Source of the DNA: Desulfobacula sp.
GTDB taxonomy: Bacteria; Desulfobacterota; Desulfobacteria; Desulfobacterales; Desulfobacteraceae
Direction: 5' to 3'
NCBI RefSeq assembly: GCF_030145145.1
Contig: NZ_JAQYWD010000009.1
Span: forward strand, 62,001 to 126,000
DNA length: 64,000 nt
This document shows, piece by piece, positions 1 through 8,785 of the stretch; positions within the stretch are counted from its first letter, which is position 1; every line of letters begins with the position of its first letter. Below the pieces are notes generated by a model. That model did no database searches. It was not told the DNA's origin and saw nothing but the letters and a program-made list of their open reading frames with translations. A program made the position numbers and the translations under genes.

Positions 1-845
1 ATTCTGGGAAACGGTGTGACAAGGTCAAGATCTCGTACGCGTTTAAAAATTGCCACAATCATCCCCTCGGCAATTTCCATGATCTGCTCTTCATTAACAA
101 AGGACAGCTCCATATCGATCTGGGTAAATTCGGGCTGCCGGTCTGCTCTTAAGTCTTCGTCCCTGAAACATTTGACAATCTGGTAATATTTGTCAAACCC
201 TGCGATCATCAATAATTGCTTGAACAACTGGGGTGACTGGGGCAATGCAAAAAATTCTCCCTGGTTGACTCTGGAGGGAACCAGGTAATCCCTTGCACCT
301 TCAGGCGTGCTTTTGGTCAAAACAGGTGTTTCAATATCCACAAACCCTTTGTCATCCAGATAATTTCTGATGGCCATGGTGGCCTGATGTCTTGCCAGGA
401 TATTTTTTTTCAGCTGGGGCCGTCTTAAATCCAGGTATCTGTACTGCAACCGAATGGATTCCGAAGCTTCCACCCGGTCTTCGATGAGAAATGCCGGTGT
501 TTTGGCTTTTGAAAAAATATACAGCTCATCTATCAACACTTCAATGGCACCGGTTTCCATATTCGGGTTGAGCATATCATCGGGTCGAGCAATCACCTTT
601 CCTTTTACGCCAAGGACATATTCACTTCGAATGTCTCGGGCCTTTTCATGAACTGCTTTTGAATTTTCCGGGTTAAAAACGATCTGGGTGATACCTTCCT
701 TGTCCCTTAAATCAATGAATATGACGCCTCCGTGGTCACGGCGGTGCTGAACCCATCCCATCAAAATAACGTGTGTATCAATATCCGTGTTCCTTAATTG
801 GCAACAATGATGTGTTCTTTTTAGATTTCCTAGTAAATCAGTCAC
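1..845 (-). CDS. aspS: Aspartyl-tRNA synthetase (N-terminal 281 residues; cut by window edge)
   Basis: Class II synthetase that charges tRNA-Asp in the cytoplasm. The visible part has the N-terminal OB-fold anticodon-binding domain ([26 protein letters not shown]) and the start of the catalytic domain. The flipping-loop region ([29 protein letters not shown]) and motif 2 ([19 protein letters not shown]) are present. The start is a GTG giving [14 protein letters not shown], with AGAGGAAA upstream; no ATG fits the family's N-terminus better. The C-terminal half lies outside the window. It is downstream of hisS on the same strand with an 18-bp gap, so hisD, hisS and aspS may be co-transcribed. 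Confidence 0.95.
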   Translation of the reverse strand, partial: MTDLLGNLKRTHHCCQLRNTDIDTHVILMGWVQHRRDHGGVIFIDLRDKEGITQIVFNPENSKAVHEKARDIRSEYVLGVKGKVIARPDDMLNPNMETGAIEVLIDELYIFSKAKTPAFLIEDRVEASESIRLQYRYLDLRRPQLKKNILARHQATMAIRNYLDDKGFVDIETPVLTKSTPEGARDYLVPSRVNQGEFFALPQSPQLFKQLLMIAGFDKYYQIVKCFRDEDLRADRQPEFTQIDMELSFVNEEQIMEIAEGMIVAIFKRVRDLDLVTPFPR

Positions 846-863
846 TTAAATATTTCCTCTATG

Positions 864-2120
864 TTATTTTTTAAATATCTTGATCAGTTCAGGAACCAGG
901 GTTTCAACTGGGAGTGAAACCTGCTCTTTGGTATTCATGTCTCTTAAAATAATGGCATTTTGTATCAGCTCATCTTCCCCTGCAATTAATACATAATGGG
1001 CATTGAGTTTGTTCGCCCGTTTCATAAGGGCTTTCATGCTTTTTCCCCGAAAATCCATTTCCGTTCGGATGCCGTTCTGGTTCAATGCGCAGGACCAGTG
1101 ATATCCTTTTTCCGTGGCCATATCCCCTAAACAAATGAGAAACAGATCAAGGGCGGTTGCTTGGGGTGCTTTGTCCAGCTGTTCCATGACCTCTACTAGC
1201 CGGTCAAATCCAATGGCAAACCCAATTCCCGGCGTTTGCGGGCCGCCCAGTTCTTTGACAAGGCCGTCATATCGGCCACCGCCTGCAACAGCACTCTGGG
1301 CACCAAGGGTGGTGGTCTGAATTTCCCAGGCGGTTCGGGTATAGTAATCCAGGCCCCGGACCAGGGATTTGTCCACGATAAAGTCAACCCCCTGGGTTTC
1401 AAGGGTTGTTTTGACCGTTGCAAAATGGTCTTCACAGTGATTGCACAGATGATCCAGGGTTGCCGGGGCATCCTGAAGGACGTCTTTGCAAGACGTGACT
1501 TTACAGTCAAGGATTCTTAACGGATTTTTATCTATCCGTCTCAAGCAGTTGTCACAAAGCCGGTCTTTTTTTGATGCAATAAAATCCAGAAGCGCCCGTT
1601 GAAAGGACGGTCGGCAGTCGGGGCACCCAAGGGAGTTCACATGTGCTGAAAGCCCGGTCAGACCCAGTCGTTTAAACAATTCGGTTAAAATGAAAATCAA
1701 CTGGCTGTCAATATAGGCCGATTCGACACCAAAGACCTCTGCATCAATCTGATAGAATTGACGGTAACGCCCTTTCTGGGGCCTTTCCCGCCTGAACATG
1801 GGACCCATCATGAAAAATTTTCTGATGGGATCTGTGGCATACATCTTATGCTGGATGTAGGATCTGACAATGGAGGCGGTGGCTTCCGGCCTTAATGTGA
1901 GCTTGTCCCCTTTTCGATCGGCAAAGGTGTACATCTCTTTTTCAACAATATCGGTTGCCTCTCCGATACTTCTGGAAAAAAGCTGTGTTTTTTCAAGAAC
2001 AGGAATCCGGATTTCTTTAAACCCGAAGGCGTCAAATAAACGTGTCGCTTCTTTTTCTACTTTCTGCCACAGGGCAATATTTTCTGGCAGGATATCTCTA
2101 AACCCTCGTATGGTCTGCAT
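864..2120 (-). CDS. hisS: Histidyl-tRNA synthetase
   Basis: Class II synthetase that charges tRNA-His. The start chosen (MQTIRGFRDILPEN) matches the family N-terminus and gives 418 residues, the usual size. An upstream in-frame ATG would add an unlikely hydrophobic extension of 15 residues. Visible motifs are motif 2 (MFRRERPQKGRYRQFYQID), the HisA signature (LVRGLDYYTRTAWEI) and the glycine-rich GGGRYDGLVKELGG. A Cys-containing insertion (CPDCRPSF, CDNCLRRI, CNHCEDHF) is seen in many bacterial HisRS. It lies between hisD upstream and aspS downstream, all on the minus strand. The ribosome binding site is only a weak A/G-rich stretch. Confidence 0.96.
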   Translation of the reverse strand: MQTIRGFRDILPENIALWQKVEKEATRLFDAFGFKEIRIPVLEKTQLFSRSIGEATDIVEKEMYTFADRKGDKLTLRPEATASIVRSYIQHKMYATDPIRKFFMMGPMFRRERPQKGRYRQFYQIDAEVFGVESAYIDSQLIFILTELFKRLGLTGLSAHVNSLGCPDCRPSFQRALLDFIASKKDRLCDNCLRRIDKNPLRILDCKVTSCKDVLQDAPATLDHLCNHCEDHFATVKTTLETQGVDFIVDKSLVRGLDYYTRTAWEIQTTTLGAQSAVAGGGRYDGLVKELGGPQTPGIGFAIGFDRLVEVMEQLDKAPQATALDLFLICLGDMATEKGYHWSCALNQNGIRTEMDFRGKSMKALMKRANKLNAHYVLIAGEDELIQNAIILRDMNTKEQVSLPVETLVPELIKIFKK

Positions 2121-2228
2121 TGTTTTTTTCTTTTTCGCTAAAATTAGTATCAAAAAATAAACCAAACCTTATTTATATATTAAAATCAGACTGTTAGTCA
2201 ATATATAAAATAAAGTTTTACTAAAGTG

Positions 2229-3524
2229 TCATTTTCTGATTTTGATGGAATTGGCATGGGCTCCCAACCCTTCGGTTTCCGCCAGTCGAATGACATCATC
2301 GGCCTCTTTTTTAAAAGCGGTTTCAGAATAATGGATCAAGCTGGTTTTTTTTGTAAAATGATCAACACTTAGGGCTGAAGAAAACCGGGCTGTCCCGGCA
2401 GTGGGCAGGACATGGTTGGGACCGGCAATATAATCCCCCATGGGTTCCGGTGTATAGGCACCCAGAAACAGGGCACCGGCATTCTGTATCCGGCCGATAT
2501 AATCAAAGGGATCTTTGACGATCAACTCCAGATGTTCCGGGGCCAACCGGTTGGAAAGATCAATGCCGGTGTCAATATCCGGAACCAGCATAATGGCACC
2601 GAAGTGATCAATGGATTGCCGTGCAATCTCTTTTCTGGGCAGTTGTTCTATCTGTTGTTCAAGCGCGGTGATGGTATCGTTGGCAATGCGTTGCGAATCT
2701 GTCACCAGTATGGCAGACGCCATGACATCATGTTCTGCCTGGGACAGAAGGTCCGCTGCTAAAAATTGGGGATTGGCATGTTCATCTGCAATGATCAGTA
2801 TTTCACTGGGGCCTGCAATCATATCAATGCCAACGGTTCCGGCAACAATTTTTTTGGCCAGGGTCACGTAGATATTTCCGGGTCCCACAATCACATCCAC
2901 CTTTGGAATGGTTTGGGTGCCATAGGCCAGGGCAGCAATGGCCCAGGCGCTTCCTGCTTTAAAGACAGAGTGAATCCCGATTTTTTGGGCGGCAGCAAGG
3001 ATGTGCGGGTTGATCTCTCCGTTTTCCATGGGCGGGGTCACAAGGTTGATGGACGGGACACCCGCGACTTTTGCCGGAATGCCGCCCATGAGTACCGAAG
3101 ATACCAGGGGGGTTTTCCCGCCCTTTGCTCCCGGGGCATACACACCGGCCGCTTGAACGGGCGTTACCAGTTGCCCCACCATGACCCCGGGTCTGGGGGT
3201 ATCAATCCAGGCGGTTGCTTTCTGTTTGGAATGAAAATAGTCCAGTTGATGGATAGACCGGTCCAGGGTCTTTAAAAACAAGGGATCAACACTTTTCATG
3301 GCCTTGTCAAACTCTTCCGGAGTCACTTTTAATGTGTCGATGGAGACGTTTTTTGAATCAAATTTGCGGGTGTACTCCACAAGGGCCGCATCTCCCCTTA
3401 TTTTGACATCTTCAAGATATGCTTCAACCGCCTCATACTCCTGTTTTGAAAATCCTAAACCACGTTCTATGGTTTCTTTCACTCTTTTTTCTGCTTTTTT
3501 TGAAGGATATTGATATATTTTCAT
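2229..3524 (-). CDS. hisD: Histidinol dehydrogenase
   Basis: Zn-dependent NAD enzyme that catalyses the last two steps of histidine synthesis (L-histidinol to L-histidine). At 431 residues it has the family's usual length. The HisD signature region is clear: VDVIVGPGNIYVTLAKKIV, GIDMIAGPSEILIIADEHAN, AADLLSQAEHD, and the C-terminal GDYIAGPNHVLPT and LSVDHFTKK blocks. It sits upstream of hisS and aspS. About 100 bp of AT-rich DNA with an imperfect inverted repeat separates it from hisS, so hisS may have its own promoter. No other his biosynthesis gene is in the window. Confidence 0.97.
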   Translation of the reverse strand: MKIYQYPSKKAEKRVKETIERGLGFSKQEYEAVEAYLEDVKIRGDAALVEYTRKFDSKNVSIDTLKVTPEEFDKAMKSVDPLFLKTLDRSIHQLDYFHSKQKATAWIDTPRPGVMVGQLVTPVQAAGVYAPGAKGGKTPLVSSVLMGGIPAKVAGVPSINLVTPPMENGEINPHILAAAQKIGIHSVFKAGSAWAIAALAYGTQTIPKVDVIVGPGNIYVTLAKKIVAGTVGIDMIAGPSEILIIADEHANPQFLAADLLSQAEHDVMASAILVTDSQRIANDTITALEQQIEQLPRKEIARQSIDHFGAIMLVPDIDTGIDLSNRLAPEHLELIVKDPFDYIGRIQNAGALFLGAYTPEPMGDYIAGPNHVLPTAGTARFSSALSVDHFTKKTSLIHYSETAFKKEADDVIRLAETEGLGAHANSIKIRK

Positions 3525-3708
3525 CTTTTCATTATTCCAAACACTAGGGGTTATACCGTCACATGGTCTTAAAATGACGTTAAATTTCAGACATATATAA
3601 CAGCTTCAGATCCTTTTTATAGCAAAAGAAAAAGTATAAATCCATCAAATAAATGTGAACCGTGTGATTTCCAAAAAAAGGTTCCCCCGTCAGTTGAGTC
3701 ATTAAAAA

Positions 3709-3740
3709 AAATAAGGGCAGAAAACCTGCCCTTATTTTGT
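3709..3740 (-). terminator. Intrinsic terminator after the AOR gene
   Basis: Perfect 11-bp stem (AATAAGGGCAG / CTGCCCTTATT) with a 5-nt loop. Read on the minus strand it is followed by a run of T residues. It lies about 20 bp past the stop codon of the aldehyde oxidoreductase gene, so that gene appears to be the end of its transcript. Confidence 0.85.
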
Positions 3741-3760
3741 CCATGGTATGCCGTATTTAC

Positions 3761-5488
3761 TTAAAAGGTGAGGGTTTTTGATAATTCCTCGGTGGAGAAA
3801 TCCCATTGTGTGTTATGGGGGGGAAAGGTCTCTGTAAACATTCCCGGCAGCTGATCATCTATCGTTGTAAAACCGGCTTTTTTATTGAATTCCCTTTCGT
3901 TGTTCAGGATGGATTTCCCCAGTTCCAGAACATCATCCGGTGTCAGGGAAAGGCCATGTTGTGCATTGATCATTTCCACGATGGTGGGAAGCCCGTCTTC
4001 ATTGTCCAGAACGGCAAAGGCGACAAAGAGGCACAGCCCGGCGGCATCAATAGCAGCGGTGGCAATCTGAAGTCCCTGGGACAGTTCGATATTGCCTTGT
4101 TTTTTTGTGGGATCAACCGTTCCGCCAACGCCCAGGATGTTGGCCGTAACACCGTATCCTGCTGTATGATCTGCGCCCATGGGGGATGTGGCAAAGGTCA
4201 CGCCAACCCCTTTGCAGGATCTTGGGTCATAGGCGGGAAGGGCCTGATTTTTAACCACCGGGATCCGGTCCACACCCAGGGCATCGCCTGTGAATGCGGC
4301 GCCATTGCCGATAATTTTGCCCTCCGGTGCTGACGCACCAATTTTGGACAGCAGTTCTATGGCGGCTTTGCCGTCACCCCAGGGAATCATGCCGCCTTCC
4401 ATGGCAATCCCGATGGTGACACCCATCTCAATGGTATCAAGGCCGAAATCATCACACAGCCTGTCCAGCATGGCGATATCATCCAGTTCTTTAATCGTGG
4501 TATGGGCACCAAAGGCCCAGATGGTTTCATATTCAAATCCCGAGGTGAGATACTTGCCCGCTTTATCATGGTAAACATTTGAGCATTTAATCACGCAGCC
4601 AGGATGGCAGGCCTCTGTTGTAATGCCCCCTCTTTCCTCGATATTTTCCGCCATTTTTTCACCACTGATAGCCTGGGCATGCTCAAACCGACCGGATCGA
4701 AAGTTCTTTGTGGGCAGGGTGCCGGCTTCATTGATCAGATTGACCAAAACGGCCGTACCCAGAGCGGGAAGGCCCTGGCCGGTAACCGGATGCGTTCTTA
4801 ACATGTCCACCCATCGTTTATTGGCGGCTTTGAAGGCATCGGAATCTTTAATGTCAACTCTTCCTGCGCCTTTATCGTCCACAACAATGGCTTTGATTTT
4901 TTTGGCTCCCATGACGGCACCCAACCCGCCTCTGCCGTGAGCCCGTCCCGGCCTCCCATTCATGTCCGCTTGTTGGATACTGGCACCCTTCAGGCATTGT
5001 TCGCCTGCCTGACCAATGCTTAAGACCCCAACGGATTTGCCATATTTTTTCCACAGGGCTTCCATGACGGCATAATTGCCTTTGCCCGCAAGATCGCCGG
5101 CATCAAGGAGCTCCACCCCATCCTTATTGATAACAAGGACACTAAACGCCGATGTTTGAGGCTTGCCTTCCAGGACAAGGGCGGTGATCCCCAGTCGGGC
5201 CAGTTTTTGTGAAACAAGTCCGCCGGCATTGCTCTCTTTAATCCCCCCGGTGAGCGGTGATTTGGCTCCGGCGGAAAGCCGCCCCGAATCTGCTGCAGGA
5301 GATCCTGCCAGGATACCGGGTGCAAAGATCAGTTTGTTTGCTTTCCCAAGCGGATGACAGGTGGCCGGCACTTCATCCAGTATCATTTTCGATGTGAGTG
5401 CCCGTCCCCCAAGACCGGCATATGCCTGTGGCACTTCTTCAAAACCAAAAGTTTTTTCCTGGGTATTTACCCTTAACAATTTCCCCAT
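3761..5488 (-). CDS. Aldehyde:ferredoxin oxidoreductase (AOR) family protein
   Basis: Member of the tungsten/molybdenum-pterin AOR family, which oxidises aldehydes to acids, or reduces acids, with ferredoxin as electron partner in the cytoplasm. The 575 residues include the N-terminal domain (MGKLLRVNTQEKTF, GLGGRALTSKMILDEVPA, FAPGILAGSPAADSGRLSAG) and the pterin/cluster-binding centre. Three cluster cysteines are in ACHPGCVIKC, around residue 295, and a fourth candidate is in DAAGLCLF near the C-terminus. A Shine-Dalgarno sequence (AAGGAGG) precedes the ATG. No MoaD-like or ferredoxin-like gene is adjacent, so substrate and partner cannot be told. A strong hairpin terminator follows. Confidence 0.93.
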   Translation of the reverse strand: MGKLLRVNTQEKTFGFEEVPQAYAGLGGRALTSKMILDEVPATCHPLGKANKLIFAPGILAGSPAADSGRLSAGAKSPLTGGIKESNAGGLVSQKLARLGITALVLEGKPQTSAFSVLVINKDGVELLDAGDLAGKGNYAVMEALWKKYGKSVGVLSIGQAGEQCLKGASIQQADMNGRPGRAHGRGGLGAVMGAKKIKAIVVDDKGAGRVDIKDSDAFKAANKRWVDMLRTHPVTGQGLPALGTAVLVNLINEAGTLPTKNFRSGRFEHAQAISGEKMAENIEERGGITTEACHPGCVIKCSNVYHDKAGKYLTSGFEYETIWAFGAHTTIKELDDIAMLDRLCDDFGLDTIEMGVTIGIAMEGGMIPWGDGKAAIELLSKIGASAPEGKIIGNGAAFTGDALGVDRIPVVKNQALPAYDPRSCKGVGVTFATSPMGADHTAGYGVTANILGVGGTVDPTKKQGNIELSQGLQIATAAIDAAGLCLFVAFAVLDNEDGLPTIVEMINAQHGLSLTPDDVLELGKSILNNEREFNKKAGFTTIDDQLPGMFTETFPPHNTQWDFSTEELSKTLTF

Positions 5489-5845
5489 TTTTTCCTCCTT
5501 GGCAACGGTTAATAAAAATGATTCGCCAGTATTTTTTTAGTTGTTTTCTTCTGTCCGACGACGCGATTTTTCCCTTTTAGGTGTAGGTGTTGTCACTTTA
5601 TCAACATGACCCTTTTGTCGATCCATGACGGCTTAAATGAGTATTCCACCAAATCCAGTAGAAATCAATGGGTATCATTTTTTTTTGCAAGGAATAACGT
5701 CAGTCCCCTTTGTTTTGTCTGCAGGGGATATCTTTTAATGAAGAAATATTTTATGCGGCAAAAGACTGGACTGCCAATCGCGCCAGGCCAGCAGAGAGTT
5801 TAGAGATTGAACACGTGGGCATCCATAACGCCCAATAAAATTTTA
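5489..5845. other. Intergenic region between AOR and rhodanese genes
   Basis: About 360 bp with short open frames on both strands, none with family resemblance or a good ribosome binding site. The AOR promoter should be here, but no clear sigma-70 or sigma-54 pair was recognised. Confidence 0.4.
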
Positions 5846-5876
5846 CCCGGCCATGGCGGTTATTGCCATGGCCGGG
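5846..5876 (-). terminator. Hairpin terminator of the rhodanese gene
   Basis: Perfect 12-bp GC-rich stem (CCCGGCCATGGC / GCCATGGCCGGG) with a 7-nt loop, 7 bp past the rhodanese TAA. On the minus strand it is followed by TAAAATTTTATT, an AT-rich but not pure T run. Confidence 0.7.
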
Positions 5877-5883
5877 ACTGTGG

Positions 5884-6201
5884 TTAAAGCAGGGTATAGC
5901 CTGCTTCTTTCCAACCCGAGATTCCTTTATCCAGAACCTGGACATTGGTGTATCCCTCTTCCGTGTATTGTACGGCAAGACCTGCCGAAGACTTATCATC
6001 GGCTCAGCCTCAGTAAAAAATAATGCCTGTGTCTTTGGCAAGATCGGGTTTTAATTTTAAAAATTCACTCATTGGAATGGCCCCTTCAAGGTGGGCCTGG
6101 GTGTTGAATTTGTCATCATCATAAATGCAAACAAGTAAGGACAGGTTGGCGGTCACTTTTTTTTTTGCATCTGCTGCTGAAATTCTGTTCAAAGTTGTCA
6201 T
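5884..6201 (-). CDS. Rhodanese-domain selenoprotein with two in-frame UGA codons (Sec-Gly-Sec)
   Basis: Single-domain rhodanese of 105 residues if both UGA codons (complement of 6010-6012 and 6004-6006) are read as selenocysteine. The frame stays open and family-like on both sides: DTGIIFY, then Sec64-Gly65-Sec66, then ADDKSSAGLAVQYTEEGY and VLDKGISGWKEAGYTLL, ending at TAA. Related rhodaneses have YCxC(x)2-3(D/E) at this place, so the pattern is UxU replacing CxC rather than a nonsense mutation. A stem-loop lies directly after the second UGA. The ATG giving MTTLNRISA is chosen because GGAGGT lies 9 nt upstream; upstream in-frame ATGs are badly spaced. Rhodaneses carry persulfide or redox sulfur (here perhaps selenium), but the substrate is unknown. 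Standard gene calling would stop this gene at residue 63. Confidence 0.8.
5982..6003 (-). other. Putative bacterial SECIS stem-loop for the rhodanese
   Basis: Directly after the second UGA the mRNA can fold GCCGA / UCGGC, with inner GA / UC pairs around a U-U mismatch and a small UAAG apical loop containing a G. This is the compact geometry expected of SelB-binding bSECIS elements. One element could serve both UGA codons, which are only 6 nt apart. Based on hand pairing only. Confidence 0.5.
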
Positions 6202-6483
6202 TTTTATCATACCTCCATGGGTTGTGAGTGTTATCCATGACTGCTGAGTCCATAATATAGGCATGAATTTTGATTGGGCAAATCGGTTTTCCGGCATACC
6301 CTCCCCAAGGCGTTAAAAATAATTTTCATTTTGTTAAAAGTCAGGGTTTTCCCGGATTGTATTTTTTTTTCAGGTGATATAAACTTGATTTTATCACTAG
6401 AATAAAAGAAATTATTCATAAAGTTTGTAATAACCAGAAAGGGTTCCAACCTTACTTAAAATGGTTAGAATACACTATTACGT

Positions 6484-8055
6484 ATGACGAAAAAAAAACG
6501 ACTTCTCCTAGTGGATAAGGAAGAGGGAGTTGTCATCTTCAAGAATATATTTGATACCATGGAGGCCATTGTTTATGTCTCTGATATAGAGACCCATGAC
6601 TTAATCTACGCCAATAAAAAATTTAAAAAAACATTCGGGTGTGATGATCCAGACGCCCTTAATGGACGAAAATGCTGGCAGGTTACCCAGAAAGGCCAGA
6701 CCGGTCCCTGTCCTTTCTGCACGAACAAACGCTTGATCTTAACCGATGGGAAACCGGGCGAACCGTATGCGTATGAATTTTGCAATACACGCAACCAGCG
6801 TTGGTACAGTATCGTTGACAAAGCCATTGAGTGGTATGACAAGAGAATTGTCCGGCTTGAAACGGCATTTGATATCACTGATAAAAAAGAACATGAAAAA
6901 TTATTTCGGGAATTCGAAAAAGCCATTGAAACATCTAAAAAACTGGAAATCATGGGCACCCTTGCCGGTGGGGTGGCCCATGATTTTAACAATACCCTGT
7001 CCGGGATATTGGGAAACATCAATCTGGCACAGCTCAGCGCCTTTGACAGCAGCTCACAACATTATCTGGAAAATGCTGAAAAAGGGGTGATGCAGGCCAA
7101 GAGCATCTCATCAAAGTTGATCGCCTTTGCCAAAGGCAACAAACCGTTAAAAACAAAAATTGAAATTGAAACATTGATTCGTCAAATTCTTGAAACCAAC
7201 CTTGATCCGAAAAAAATCCACGTTTCTTTTAAACCGGATAGAATTTGTGATGCCTTTTATGCTGACGCGGATCAACTTAAGGTGGCCATTGAAAATATAC
7301 TTCAAAATTCAGTGGAAGCAATGGGGGGTATGGGCAGGATCGAGGTGGCCCTGACATCCCTGGCGCCTCCCCAAGACCCCCCCCGGATTACCATTTCCAT
7401 TTCAGATTCAGGTTGTGGCATCCCCCGGGAGCAGATGGATATGATTTTCAATCCATACTTCACCTCCAAGCCCCTGGACCGGCGAAAAAGCACCGGCCTT
7501 GGACTGAGTGTTGCCTGGTCAATCATCACAAGGCACGGCGGTACGATTCATGTGGAATCAATCTTAAAAAAAGGAACAACCTTTCACATCATTTTGCCGG
7601 TTTTTGATAGAGCAACGGCAGAGGGCAGGATCAAGGAAACGCTTGAACAACCGGTTGAATCGGTTTTGAATAAGATGACAGCTCGGGTTCTGGTGATGGA
7701 TGATGATGAACTGATTCTGGATGTCGTCTCCCGCCTGTTGATGCGGTTGGGATACGAAACCCTTGTCGCATCCAACGGGCATCAGGCCGTAGAAATGTGC
7801 AAAACAGCCATGGCCTGTGAAAGAAAGATTGATATTGCACTGCTGGATTTTGATATCCCGAACGGAATGGGCGGATTCCCAACCATGTCGCAGCTGAAGA
7901 AAACAGATCCGGATATCCGGGGGCTTCTCATTACCGGACACGATGATGATTTGGAAGTTAAAGATTTTCAGCAGTACGGCTTTAGCAGTATCCTTCACAA
8001 ACCGTTTTCCATAACATACTTGGACGATAATATCAGGCACCTTCTGGCGCAATAA
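6484..8055 (+). CDS. Hybrid PAS sensor histidine kinase with C-terminal receiver
   Basis: 523 residues. An N-terminal PAS-like sensor (about 20-130) contains a Cys-rich stretch (CWQVTQKGQTGPCPFC), which could bind metal or sense redox state. Then come a HisKA domain with the phospho-acceptor in GGVAHDFNN (His166), an HATPase domain (DSGCGIP, STGLGLSVAWSII) and a receiver domain (VLVMDDDEL; acceptor Asp455 in IALLDFD). No transmembrane segment is seen, so it is probably cytoplasmic. The start is uncertain because no ribosome binding site precedes the ATG used here; an internal start near residue 25 is possible. No cognate regulator is adjacent, and the target is unknown. Confidence 0.88.
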   Translation: MTKKKRLLLVDKEEGVVIFKNIFDTMEAIVYVSDIETHDLIYANKKFKKTFGCDDPDALNGRKCWQVTQKGQTGPCPFCTNKRLILTDGKPGEPYAYEFCNTRNQRWYSIVDKAIEWYDKRIVRLETAFDITDKKEHEKLFREFEKAIETSKKLEIMGTLAGGVAHDFNNTLSGILGNINLAQLSAFDSSSQHYLENAEKGVMQAKSISSKLIAFAKGNKPLKTKIEIETLIRQILETNLDPKKIHVSFKPDRICDAFYADADQLKVAIENILQNSVEAMGGMGRIEVALTSLAPPQDPPRITISISDSGCGIPREQMDMIFNPYFTSKPLDRRKSTGLGLSVAWSIITRHGGTIHVESILKKGTTFHIILPVFDRATAEGRIKETLEQPVESVLNKMTARVLVMDDDELILDVVSRLLMRLGYETLVASNGHQAVEMCKTAMACERKIDIALLDFDIPNGMGGFPTMSQLKKTDPDIRGLLITGHDDDLEVKDFQQYGFSSILHKPFSITYLDDNIRHLLAQ

Positions 8056-8086
8056 ACATCCAGGATTTTTTCACCGTTTTTTGTTT

Positions 8087-8767
8087 TTACACAAAACATT
8101 TCCCGTCCTGGACCCTGATACATCTGCTTGCATAGGCTTCCATATCTGCGTTATGGGTCACCACAACAACCGTATGCCCATCAGTATTCAAAGATTGCAG
8201 CAATATCATGATATCTTTGGCTGTCTTTGAATCCAGGTTTCCGGTGGGCTCATCCGCCAGGATAAGGGGGGGCTTGTTTACAATAGCCCGGGCAATGGCC
8301 ACCCGCTCCTGTTCTCCACCTGACAGTTGATCGGGCAGGCGGAGGGCTTTGGTTCCAAGTCCGACCCGGTCAATGACGGTCATTGCCATCTGGGTTTTCA
8401 CCTTTTTTTTCTGGCCTGTGACCGCCATGGGAAGCGTGACATTCTCCAGTACGGTCAGATAGGGAATGAGTTGAAAAGACTGAAAAACAAAGCCGATATA
8501 CTCACTCCTGAAATCTGCCCGTTGTTCTGCGGTTAAAGCATACAGATCAAGGGAATCTATGAAAACCTTTCCCTGGTTCGGATGATTGAGCCCCCCCAGG
8601 ATAGACAGCAGCGTACTCTTGCCCGATCCGGACGGTCCCATGAGGGTGATGAACTCTTCATCATCAATGAAAAAATCCATCTGTTTAATGGCCTCTACCC
8701 GGGTATCCCCATTGAGATATGCTTTGTTTAACCCATGAACTTCGATTAAATGATTCGCCTGTGTCAT
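8087..8767 (-). CDS. ABC transporter ATP-binding protein (MacB/LolD type)
   Basis: 226-residue nucleotide-binding subunit. It has Walker A (GPSGSGKST), the Q-loop region ([19 protein letters not shown]), the signature [15 protein letters not shown] and Walker B ([13 protein letters not shown]). This type pairs with FtsX/MacB-like permeases, which act by mechanotransmission or export rather than classical import. It is the last gene of the operon 8087-11374, 18 bp after the permease gene. The substrate is not evident, but the upstream genes encode metal- or thiol-related proteins (HMA-like, DUF2318). Confidence 0.93.
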   Translation of the reverse strand: MTQANHLIEVHGLNKAYLNGDTRVEAIKQMDFFIDDEEFITLMGPSGSGKSTLLSILGGLNHPNQGKVFIDSLDLYALTAEQRADFRSEYIGFVFQSFQLIPYLTVLENVTLPMAVTGQKKKVKTQMAMTVIDRVGLGTKALRLPDQLSGGEQERVAIARAIVNKPPLILADEPTGNLDSKTAKDIMILLQSLNTDGHTVVVVTHNADMEAYASRCIRVQDGKCFV

Positions 8768-8785
8768 TTTTATGGTTTTCCTATT

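Noticed and set aside
2163-2217. AT-rich inverted repeat between hisD and hisS as a terminator
   Set aside because: The stem is imperfect and purely A/T, typical of AT-rich intergenic DNA; not strong enough to call.
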